Shown here: one piece after another, positions 25,586-33,395 of the stretch
Position numbering within the stretch: the stretch's first letter is position 1
How the letters are laid out: every line of letters starts with the position of its first letter
Assembly: GCF_039545135.1 (NCBI RefSeq)
Contig: NZ_BAABRU010000016.1
Coordinates: 1-64,000, forward strand
Origin: Herpetosiphon gulosus
GTDB lineage: Bacteria > Chloroflexota > Chloroflexia > Chloroflexales > Herpetosiphonaceae
Length of the DNA: 64,000 nt
Direction: 5' to 3'
Notes under the pieces: model-generated
What the model saw: the letters and a program-made list of their open reading frames with translations, nothing else
What the model was told of the DNA's origin: nothing
The model's database searches: none
Program-made: the position numbers and the translations under genes

Positions 25586-26893
25586 CTAGCGATTTGGATT
25601 AGCCTGCGCGATGATTGGGAAATTGATTAGTTGATAAGTACAATCGGGTTCTGTTGGTTCCGTTGCTGCTTTTATATGCTCATGAAAGAGCCACGACCGA
25701 TAGCCATTGAGGCGTTGTCCTAATAAAACGATTAAGGCGACTGGTGCTGAAATAAGTAATTGATAGGTCTGATAGCGTTTTGGCAATTTGCTAATTGTAG
25801 AGATAATAAAACTAACAATTTCTGAAGCTTGATTTGAGTCGGTAATTTCTAAAATATGATGATCTTTTGGGTAAATACTGATAATAATCCCGATATCTTT
25901 GATATATTTACTGCTATAGATATTCATTTCTTGGATTACTAAATTGCTTGGCTGTGAGTTTACGATGCATATGTTTAATATGCAATTTGTTAAGTTTTCA
26001 TCAAAAGTATGCATACTATACTCTAAACGATCTGATGGATTTGCATGGATTGAAAGTTGCCACTCATTATCATAATTTAATACTTTGAGCTTATATGCTG
26101 ATGTTCGATAGAAAATTGAACCGAAGAGTAAGGCAGGAAAATAGCCTAAACACTTTGTACTTAGGGTTAATGGATGGACATCACCAATCCATTCTCTGAG
26201 ATCATATAATGCTTCTTGTCCTCGTTCCCAAGTATCAGCCTTCGGATTAACATTTTGTTGATAAGCATACCAATCAAGGGCTAAATCGGCCTCAATTGGT
26301 GGGTTAAAAGGCCGTTCTGATTGAAATTCAAGCGCTAGAGCATTGGAATTGTGCTTAAATTTATCAGCTATAAGCTGCTTGGCAAGCGCTTTGGCATGAG
26401 CTTGGGCAGTATTTTTACTATCGATTGATTTACCCTGATCTGAATTAACGAGACTTTTGCATATATATTGGTAAGCTGGATGAATCGAGGCTAGATTTTC
26501 GGTAAAAACGACTTTTTGTTGCGCGATATTGTTTTGAATCCATGGTAATTGGATATGATCATGCTGAGCAGGTTCGCATTCATTGAACCAAACGACATAA
26601 TAATCATAATCTGTGGCATATTCGCTGCGTGTAACAATGCCACGTAAATTTAGCTCAATTTCAAAATATTGACATAACTCGCTCTTATTGGTTGGTAACC
26701 AAACTCTTGGTGGAGATTTTTCAAGAAGCTTCTTTTCAGAGTTATAGAAATTGTTGGTTGTTATAGTTCCATAATTGATACCAGCGACAACCCCAACTGG
26801 AGAATTATCTATATTAATGACTGAAGACGGTTGATTTGGATCGTCACTGTTTTGGGGAAGCGATGATGGTTGCGATTCTGCTTCATTTTGCAT
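25586..26893 (-). CDS. Probable SAVED-domain cyclic-oligonucleotide sensor protein, near the CRISPR operon
   Basis: A 435-aa protein. Residues about 22-50 (VINIDNSPVGVVAGINYGTI then TTNNFYN) resemble the short N-terminal motif found in many defence and effector-associated proteins. Residues 60-150 form an unrecognised alpha/beta region. The C-terminal half resembles SAVED: ALDWYAYQQN...WERGQEALYDLREW, LGYFPALLFGSIFY and the closing YQLLISAPVALIVLLGQRLN. SAVED domains bind cyclic oligoadenylates or related messengers in CBASS and some type III CRISPR systems. No nuclease or Lon motif was recognised, so the output activity is unknown. The gene is AT-richer than its surroundings, lies divergent to the Cas10 operon and is flanked by 93-bp direct repeats. 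Confidence 0.65.
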   Translation of the reverse strand: MQNEAESQPSSLPQNSDDPNQPSSVINIDNSPVGVVAGINYGTITTNNFYNSEKKLLEKSPPRVWLPTNKSELCQYFEIELNLRGIVTRSEYATDYDYYVVWFNECEPAQHDHIQLPWIQNNIAQQKVVFTENLASIHPAYQYICKSLVNSDQGKSIDSKNTAQAHAKALAKQLIADKFKHNSNALALEFQSERPFNPPIEADLALDWYAYQQNVNPKADTWERGQEALYDLREWIGDVHPLTLSTKCLGYFPALLFGSIFYRTSAYKLKVLNYDNEWQLSIHANPSDRLEYSMHTFDENLTNCILNICIVNSQPSNLVIQEMNIYSSKYIKDIGIIISIYPKDHHILEITDSNQASEIVSFIISTISKLPKRYQTYQLLISAPVALIVLLGQRLNGYRSWLFHEHIKAATEPTEPDCTYQLINFPIIAQANPNR

Positions 26894-27015
26894 CGATAAG
26901 GCTCCTCATGCTAGCTAAGATAAAGTTCGAACAAGAGTATCTAAAATTCCTTTTTACATAGTGATAGAACTTGCTATGGATATTTTATCATTCCTGACAA
27001 GCTCTATAAGCTTTT

Positions 27016-27108
27016 AAAACTACAAACGGCCCAGTTGGGCCGCTTGTAGGAGAGAAGAGTGTGTGTGAGGAGGAAGGATTTGTTTGTAGTATGCCAGCGC
27101 TAGCTTAC
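27016..27108. repeat. 93-bp direct repeat, copy 2 (upstream side of the SAVED gene)
   Basis: Second copy of the repeat at 25465-25557. Its inner hairpin is better formed: TACAAACGGCCCA (27021-27033) and TGGGCCGCTTGTA (27036-27048) have a single mismatch. It lies in the 448-bp gap 26894-27341 between the SAVED gene and cas10. Besides this repeat the gap shows only AT-rich sequence and AGAAAGGG before cas10. Confidence 0.92.
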
Positions 27109-27341
27109 GGCCATCCTAACGAGAATCATTCGTGATACTCCTATGTTTGGTATAGCCCAATGACCTAGATTGAGCCTGACTGATGGGGTATTGGTATAAA
27201 ATTAACCTTTACAACCGTACCATTATAACTGTAAGATTGTGTCAGCCACAAAAGCTAATTAATTAGCTAAGGTGGTGTTTGCTATTATCAGATGTATCCG
27301 GCGGTTATCAATAGTTTGTCGATAGTAGAAAGGGTATTGGT

Positions 27342-29021
27342 ATGACCCAAACAAACGCAGTGGTTGTATATATCAAGACGAGTGGAATTCAAGAGTATAT
27401 TTTTAGTAGTAACCGTCTCCGTGAGAATATTGGCGCTTCCTATAGCATCAAACTGGCTACGAGCGAACCAGATGGGATTATTAAAGGTTGGATTGATCCA
27501 CCAGCAACTGAGGCGCAGGTGATTTTTGCTGGTGGTGGGCATGCTTGTATTTTATTTTATGCTAAAGCTCATGCTCAACAATGGGTACGCCAGTATAGCC
27601 TCGATATGCTCAAAAAGGCAGCTGGCTTGCGCTTTGCGGTTGGCATGTCTGCTGAGTTTGACTATAAATTTGATAACAATGATATTAAATGTTATATCAA
27701 ACAAGCCCAGGCTGATGTTAATCGGGCGCAAAATGCCTATAACACCACACCCGCTACGCTTGGCTTAGGTGTGACAGTTGCCTGTCGATCAACTGGATTG
27801 GTGGCAACTCAACAAGGGAATCAGGTTGCTGGGGTTCCGCAAGATCCAGGTGATTATCCTATGTCCCGCGAGATCATGGCTAAAATCCAGTTTGCCTCAC
27901 AGGCTGATGATCACGGTGACCCAGCGATGAATGACTTGCTTCAGCGAATAAATGCATTTGAGGAAATTAATAAAAAATATAGTATTCCTCGTGATTTTGA
28001 TGATTTTGGTCGAACAACTGGTAAATATAGCTATTTGGCAGTTGTTCATGCTGATGGTAATGGGATTGGCAATCTGATTCGTAGCTTGGCCGAGATCGAA
28101 ACGATAAATCAGCGCTATATTGACTTTTATCGTGCTCTTTCGCAGCTAATTAATCGTTTGGGTGCTTTGGCGATGAATAAATCAGTGGAGTTTCTTAGCA
28201 ACATTATTACAAATGATACCTTCAAAGAATTAACTCATCACTTAGAGATTGATCGTGATACCGACAATCCATTTTTTCCACTGCGCCCGCTGGTCTATGG
28301 CGGCGATGATATTACGTTTGTGTGCGATGCTCGTGTAGCTTTTCATGTGACTCCACGATTATTAGACGAATTTACGCGGCAGAGCAAGGAATTACTTTCC
28401 AAATTGAAGCAAGCTTTTCCTGAAGAAGCCAGTTCGTTTCCACATGAGCTTAGTGCCTGTGCTGGAATTACGATTTTTCGCACCCATTATCCATTTGCTC
28501 GTGCCTATGATTTGGCTGATGAACTATGTGCCTCGGCTAAGCAACTAAGCGAGGCTGTGTCGCAGAAACAAGCTAGTGCTATGGATTGGCAAATTGCGCC
28601 AAGTGGCCGCATTGATAAGCTCGAAGCATTGCGGTATACAGAATACAGCCTAAGCACTGTTGAATCGTTGACGCTGCGGCCAGTGATGCTTGATCAGACT
28701 ACTCAAACATGGCGAACATGGGCGAATGTTAAACAGTCAGTCCAAGGTTTTAGCCCGATTTGGCAAGAACGACGGAATAAATTAATTGCCTTTCAAGATA
28801 TCAACCGTCAAGGTTCTCAGGCTACTAAGCAGTGGCAAACTAATTTACGCGCTCCTTTGACTTTACCCCAGTTCGCTGGTTTAGATCATCAGGATGCGTG
28901 GGCCGTTGATGATCTGGATAAATCGAGATCACCTGCTAAGCAGATTGCGCTCTATTTTGATGTAATTGAACTTATGGAGCATTATCCGCCATTGGCTGAA
29001 TCATGGGAGGTAGCAGAATGA
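27342..29021 (+). CDS. cas10: Type III CRISPR Cas10, HD-less, with intact GGDD cyclase motif
   Basis: Large subunit of a type III interference complex, 559 aa, shorter than usual because no N-terminal HD nuclease domain is present. It opens directly in the first palm domain: IKTSGIQEYIFSSNRLRENI followed by GAS, then FAGGGHACILF. The second palm has the metal-binding HADGNGIG (Asp238) and YGGDD (GGDD 320-323), so synthesis of cyclic oligoadenylate on target-RNA binding is predicted. The C-terminal helical domain lies at about 440-559. The ATG has AGAAAGGG upstream. It is the first gene of the operon, and its stop overlaps the next start (ATGA). Confidence 0.93.
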   Translation: MTQTNAVVVYIKTSGIQEYIFSSNRLRENIGASYSIKLATSEPDGIIKGWIDPPATEAQVIFAGGGHACILFYAKAHAQQWVRQYSLDMLKKAAGLRFAVGMSAEFDYKFDNNDIKCYIKQAQADVNRAQNAYNTTPATLGLGVTVACRSTGLVATQQGNQVAGVPQDPGDYPMSREIMAKIQFASQADDHGDPAMNDLLQRINAFEEINKKYSIPRDFDDFGRTTGKYSYLAVVHADGNGIGNLIRSLAEIETINQRYIDFYRALSQLINRLGALAMNKSVEFLSNIITNDTFKELTHHLEIDRDTDNPFFPLRPLVYGGDDITFVCDARVAFHVTPRLLDEFTRQSKELLSKLKQAFPEEASSFPHELSACAGITIFRTHYPFARAYDLADELCASAKQLSEAVSQKQASAMDWQIAPSGRIDKLEALRYTEYSLSTVESLTLRPVMLDQTTQTWRTWANVKQSVQGFSPIWQERRNKLIAFQDINRQGSQATKQWQTNLRAPLTLPQFAGLDHQDAWAVDDLDKSRSPAKQIALYFDVIELMEHYPPLAESWEVAE

Positions 29022-29653
29022 CGAGCTATTATCTAAAAATTGAGTTGAAAAGTGATGCCACCTTTGGCCGTGGCGATGGCATTGCGGGCTTGGTTGATGT
29101 GGAAGTTGAACAGGATAGCTTTGGGTTGCCCTATTTACGTGGTCGCACCTTGAAGGGATTATGGCGTGAGGAGTGCGAAAACTTAATCGCCGTGCATCCC
29201 AATGGTGAGGCGTTGCAGCGAGCATGCAATACGCTTTTTGGAATTGGTGGCAGTACAACTAAAGCCACAGGCCTATTACAAGTTGGCGATGCATGTCTCC
29301 CCGATCCAGTGCGTGTGGCAGTCCAACAGGCGCAACTTAAGCCCCATGAGGTTTTAACCAGTCTAACTGGCGTGCGCCGCCAAACCAAGATTGATGACGA
29401 AGGTATTGCCGATGACTATACCTTACGGGCAATGCGGGTGATTCTGCGGACTACCACATTTATTAGCCCGATTACCTGTCCATCTCTGTCTCAAGCGCAA
29501 GAAGCAATCTTGCTGGCTGGTTGTTATGCCCTACGTCATCTTGGTACAAGTCGCAATCGTGGCCGTGGCGAGGTTGAATGTCGCCTGTTTGATCAACGAG
29601 GTAACCCACTGGATTCAACAAGGTTGCGTCAGTTTACGGAGAAATCTGCATGA
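29018..29653 (+). CDS. Csm3-like RAMP (Cas7 family)
   Basis: A 211-aa single-RAMP protein expected to form part of the crRNA-binding backbone. Visible features are SDATFGRGDGIAGLVDVEVE, the RAMP loop YLRGRTLKGLWREEC, TSLTGVRRQTKIDDEGIA and the Gly-rich C-terminal loop LGTSRNRGRGEVECRLF. The aspartate in KIDDEG is a candidate for the target-RNA cleaving residue of Cas7 proteins. The ATG at 29018 overlaps the cas10 stop, with GGGAGG before it. It also overlaps the following gene by 4 bp (ATGA). Confidence 0.85.
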   Translation: MTSYYLKIELKSDATFGRGDGIAGLVDVEVEQDSFGLPYLRGRTLKGLWREECENLIAVHPNGEALQRACNTLFGIGGSTTKATGLLQVGDACLPDPVRVAVQQAQLKPHEVLTSLTGVRRQTKIDDEGIADDYTLRAMRVILRTTTFISPITCPSLSQAQEAILLAGCYALRHLGTSRNRGRGEVECRLFDQRGNPLDSTRLRQFTEKSA

Positions 29654-31221
29654 ATGCATTGATTGTTGATTTAGTTACAAAGCAGCCAGTCTTGGTCAGT
29701 GCGCTTGAAGGCGACCCCAATAGTGCCACCAGTTTTAGCTATATTCCAGGCAGTGTTTTGCGTGGAGCATTAATTAGCCGTTATCTACAATCAAAAGGTG
29801 CTGAGTATCAACTTGATCTAGGTAACCAGTTGTTTTTTAGTAACCAGGTGCGCTTTTTACATGCCTACCCGCTTGAATCAACTACGAACAAGCGCATGCT
29901 CCCAATGATTCAGAAGCTCGATTTACAGGATCAAGCAGTTGCTGAATCTGAAACTAAAAAAGCCAAAGAGCCAAAATATGAATGGTTTGGCGAGCACTAT
30001 ACCTTCGATACCGTGCGCCATTTGAATATTCACACCACCCGTAATCGGGCTAAGGGGCGCAGCTTACGTGGCAGTGGTGCGGTGTATCGCTATGTGGCAA
30101 TTGCTCCGAATCAGGTTTTTCGGGCAGTTATCCTTGGTGATTCTATTGATCTGCAGGTGCTGGAAGCATTATTGCGTGATCAACCACGTTTATATATGGG
30201 CAAAGCGCGTAGTGCTGGCTATGGCGAGAGTCAGATTATCAAGCTAGAGCATAATCAAACGTGGCATGAATTACCGTATGCTCCAACCAATTCACTTCCA
30301 ACGACTGAAACCGTGACAATGACCTTACTGAGTGATGCAATTATTCGCGATCAATATGGCCAATATGGTCGGATTGGGGCTGACCCAACTGGTTTGGCAG
30401 CTAGTTTTGGCTTACAAGCAGGCCAACTTGATCTCAAAGCCTCAAAATTACGCTATACCGTGCTTGGTGGTTTTAATCGCACGTGGGGCTTGCCCTTGCC
30501 ACAAACTCCAGCCGTAGCTGCTGGCAGTGTGTTGGTTTGGCAGCAGGCACGTGCCGATTGGCCAGCCCTCGTCGAACAAGGCATTGGCGAACGGCGCAAC
30601 GAAGGTTTTGGCCGCATTAGCCTTGATGCAGCGCTGCAAGGGCATGTAATTAATCTGCAAAACAACCAGCCGAGCATTAACTCGAACGGTGGGCTTTTGC
30701 CGATAAAATCTACCCAAACCGGCTTCTTCGTTGATGAATCGAGCAAACTGTTGCACCTGATGGGTCAACGCTTGATTCGCCAACGGCTGGATCAACGGTT
30801 AATCGAGTTGATTGGGGATTACCAAATCAAGCGTCAAGCGGATTCACGCAATAGTTTATTTGGGCGAGTTGAGTTATGGTGCCGAGCCTTACTAACCAAC
30901 ATTCAAACTGTGGCGCTGCATCAAACAGCGAATACCTCGGTTGATTCGGTTTTTGCGACATTTCGAGAAACAATTGATCAAACTGCTCAAATTGCTCGTC
31001 AGCATTTACACGCAACCAGCTTGGCTAATGGGCAATCGTTGGAAACGCTACTGAAACTTGACATTGCTGAGCTACTTGAGCTTTGGCAGGTTGAGCGCTT
31101 ACAACTTGGTGATCATCTGGCCCAACTCACCCCCCAACTTGCTTTGGAATACCATGCCCGCTTGATTATTGCAATTGTAACAATGGCTCGCAAACAGCCT
31201 TTACTGAAAAAGCGAGGTTGA
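29650..31221 (+). CDS. csx10: Csx10-type RAMP (Cas5-like) of subtype III-D, with long helical C-terminus
   Basis: A 523-aa RAMP protein. It contains SFSYIPGSVLRGALISRYLQ, a central TTRNRAKGRSLRGSGAVYRY, and Gly-rich loops LYMGKARSAGYGES and GIGERRNEGFGRISL, as in Csx10, the Cas5-like subunit that marks subtype III-D. Residues about 365-523 (from FVDESSKLLHLMGQ) lack RAMP motifs and look wholly helical. No separate small subunit (Cas11/Csm2) gene exists in the operon, so this tail could replace it; that is inference. It is coupled to the neighbouring genes (4-bp overlap before, 1-bp gap after). Confidence 0.8.
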   Translation: MNALIVDLVTKQPVLVSALEGDPNSATSFSYIPGSVLRGALISRYLQSKGAEYQLDLGNQLFFSNQVRFLHAYPLESTTNKRMLPMIQKLDLQDQAVAESETKKAKEPKYEWFGEHYTFDTVRHLNIHTTRNRAKGRSLRGSGAVYRYVAIAPNQVFRAVILGDSIDLQVLEALLRDQPRLYMGKARSAGYGESQIIKLEHNQTWHELPYAPTNSLPTTETVTMTLLSDAIIRDQYGQYGRIGADPTGLAASFGLQAGQLDLKASKLRYTVLGGFNRTWGLPLPQTPAVAAGSVLVWQQARADWPALVEQGIGERRNEGFGRISLDAALQGHVINLQNNQPSINSNGGLLPIKSTQTGFFVDESSKLLHLMGQRLIRQRLDQRLIELIGDYQIKRQADSRNSLFGRVELWCRALLTNIQTVALHQTANTSVDSVFATFRETIDQTAQIARQHLHATSLANGQSLETLLKLDIAELLELWQVERLQLGDHLAQLTPQLALEYHARLIIAIVTMARKQPLLKKRG

Positions 31222-31222
31222 G

Positions 31223-32767
31223 ATGGCGTTTGATTTTATAGTGCCTACCAATGCCCAATTACTTTATCAAGACCGTGAAACCCGCTATATTTTTGCACGA
31301 ACGTTGATTCATGGACGGCTCGAATTGCAATCGCCCACCTTGGTTAGCAATGGAGCAAGCGATTTACCAACCGATATGGCTTTGTTGCGCGATTTGGTTG
31401 AGGCTCGGGCGTTAATTCCAGGTAGCTCGATTGCTGGGGCACTGCGAGCCTATTTGAAGAAATTTGGTTACGATGCTGCTGCTTTATTTGGGGCAGAATT
31501 ATCGCATGAAGCTAGTGAGGGGGATCAAAGTGCCCTCTTGGTAAGCGATGCGCTGAGTACCACGATTGTTTTATCGATGGTACGCGATGGAGTGCGAATT
31601 GATGGAGCCACCCGTACTGCTAGCGCCGGAGCCAAATACGATCTAGAGCTGTTGCCTGCTGGCACATGCTTCGACTTGTATTTTGAGCTACTGCATGAAG
31701 TGCCGTTCGATGCTGAAAAGAAATGCCCAATGTGGGATGATTCGATTAATCATAATCAACAGCGACTTGAACTATTGGCTCAGGCATTGTATGGCTTAGA
31801 AACTGAACAGATTGCCTTAGGCATGCGCAAACAGCGAGGTCTAGGCTTGTGCAAAGTCACCAATTGGCAAATTTGGCATTATCGCTTGACTGATCCTGCG
31901 CAAATGCTGAAATGGTTGGAGCTTAAGCGAGATGATCTATCAAAACCGTGGCTGGAGCTTGATCGTGATCATCCATTACAACCATTCTATAGTGGCCCAA
32001 GTATCGCGGCAGGCTTAAATTTGCCACTCGCTCAGTTGCCTCGAAGTCAATGCCAGATTCGGGTTGAATTTGGACTTGATCAATCATTGCTCATTCGTTC
32101 GGCGAGCAGTGATCCCTATGCACCTGATGATCGCTACCTCGAAACTCGTTGGGCTGATGATACCGCGTGTCCGGTGATCCCTGGCACAAGTTGGGCTGGC
32201 ATTATGCGCCATCGAGCTGAGAAGATTTTGGCGACGTTCAAAAACAACGCTCAAACTCTGCTCGAGCCTGATGAATTGATCAAAGCATTATTTGGCTATG
32301 TGGCAACTGATGCTAAGGCCCGAACCAGTAAGGCTCAAAAAAGTCGGGTGCGTTTTCATGATAGTTTAATTCACCAAGCAGACATCGATTATATTCAAAC
32401 GCGGATCGCGGTTGATCGCTTTACGGGCGGGCCATATCCCAGCGCTTTATTGGCTGAACAACCTGTTTGGGGCTTATCTGAAACGCAGATTGTACTCGAT
32501 CTTACGATCGAAAAGTTTGAAGCTTATGATCTTGGCTTGCTCGTATTGGTGATAAAAGATTTGTGGTTGGGTGATTTGACCGTGGGTGGCGAACAAAGTA
32601 TCGGGCGCGGTGTATTGGCTGGGCGCTCATTCACACTGTGGATCAACGGTGAGGATTATCAGTTTCGCCAAGCTGGCGACCAATTAACGCTTGAGCCAAA
32701 AACTGCTGAAAAATTACAAGCCTATGTGAATGCGTTCTTGGATAAAGTAGGGGTACGCTATGTTTGA
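31223..32767 (+). CDS. Double-RAMP protein (two fused Csm3/Cas7-like domains)
   Basis: A 514-aa protein with two RAMP units. The first (about 20-235) has LIPGSSIAGALRAYLKKFGY, RDGVRIDGATRTASAGAKYD and the loop ALGMRKQRGLGLCKV. The second (about 265-500) has VIPGTSWAGIMRHRAEKIL, RIAVDRFTGGPYPSALLAEQ and the loop VGGEQSIGRGVL. Both keep an Asp in the equivalent loop (VRIDG, AVDRF), so two target-cleavage sites are possible. Tandem Cas7 fusions are a feature of III-D and of the related III-E lineage. The stop overlaps the next gene by 8 bp. Confidence 0.85.
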   Translation: MAFDFIVPTNAQLLYQDRETRYIFARTLIHGRLELQSPTLVSNGASDLPTDMALLRDLVEARALIPGSSIAGALRAYLKKFGYDAAALFGAELSHEASEGDQSALLVSDALSTTIVLSMVRDGVRIDGATRTASAGAKYDLELLPAGTCFDLYFELLHEVPFDAEKKCPMWDDSINHNQQRLELLAQALYGLETEQIALGMRKQRGLGLCKVTNWQIWHYRLTDPAQMLKWLELKRDDLSKPWLELDRDHPLQPFYSGPSIAAGLNLPLAQLPRSQCQIRVEFGLDQSLLIRSASSDPYAPDDRYLETRWADDTACPVIPGTSWAGIMRHRAEKILATFKNNAQTLLEPDELIKALFGYVATDAKARTSKAQKSRVRFHDSLIHQADIDYIQTRIAVDRFTGGPYPSALLAEQPVWGLSETQIVLDLTIEKFEAYDLGLLVLVIKDLWLGDLTVGGEQSIGRGVLAGRSFTLWINGEDYQFRQAGDQLTLEPKTAEKLQAYVNAFLDKVGVRYV

Positions 32768-33395
32768 AACACTGTCAATTGATCAACATAGTAATTTGAT
32801 CGAATGGTTGAAAACTCAAGCCGAACGTTACAACTGCCAATGGTTGCTGGCGCATAGCCTTGATTGTGTCATCTGGGGCAAATTTGAGCAATCGAAACTC
32901 CTGTTAGGCTGTGATTCTGCAAAACTCAACTTTGAAACCTTACAACAATGCCGCATCTTTGGCCTCGCAGCCGAAGTATCGCTTTGGCATAATGGGAGCA
33001 ACTGGCAAGCAACTGTGATTAAAGATCCGACTGATCCGACTGATCCGACTGATCCTGCTGAATCAGACAACTATATCGATGAATATCAAATGCTATGGGG
33101 AACGAAAATCCCCGATCCTGCCGAGCAAGAATTCGCGCCTCCACCAGGGTTTACTACCTTGGCCGATGGGATTCAAGGCATGCAACATACCTTGCCCTTG
33201 GTATTTGAGCCGCAGGAACGGTATTTTGGCCCGATTATTGTTAAAAATGCTACCCAACAGCCCAACCATCGACCAGCTCGTTTGCTGGTACGCCATATTT
33301 TAGATTTTGATCCCAATACTGGAGCCGCCTATATTCGAGCCAGCCGTTTAGTCGAATTAAGTGCTAAGGAGATTGAGCATGGCAACCGTTCCTGA
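32760..33395 (+). CDS. Csx19-like CRISPR protein (TIGR03984 type)
   Basis: A 211-aa protein resembling the TIGR03984/Csx19 family found only in III-D-type operons; its biochemical role is poorly known. The C-terminal pattern ERYFGPIIVKNATQ...ARLLVRHILDFDPNTGAAYI followed by RASRLVEL is the recognisable part. The middle holds a DPT repeat (DPTDPTDPTDPA) encoded by a 9-bp tandem repeat, which likely forms a flexible linker. It overlaps the double-RAMP gene by 8 bp and the next gene by 17 bp. Confidence 0.7.
   Translation: MFETLSIDQHSNLIEWLKTQAERYNCQWLLAHSLDCVIWGKFEQSKLLLGCDSAKLNFETLQQCRIFGLAAEVSLWHNGSNWQATVIKDPTDPTDPTDPAESDNYIDEYQMLWGTKIPDPAEQEFAPPPGFTTLADGIQGMQHTLPLVFEPQERYFGPIIVKNATQQPNHRPARLLVRHILDFDPNTGAAYIRASRLVELSAKEIEHGNRS
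33024..33059 (+). repeat. 9-bp tandem repeat in the Csx19-like gene
   Basis: GATCCGACT occurs three times exactly (33024-33050), followed by a diverged fourth unit GATCCTGCT. It encodes DPT repeats; copy changes would keep the frame. Confidence 0.95.

Noticed and set aside
25465-27108. The 93-bp repeats considered as CRISPR repeats
   Set aside because: Only two copies, 93 bp long and 1.5 kb apart with a gene between them; no spacer pattern.
33024-33059. Tandem GATCCGACT units next to cas genes considered as a CRISPR array
   Set aside because: Units are 9 bp without spacers and are inside a coding frame giving DPT repeats.
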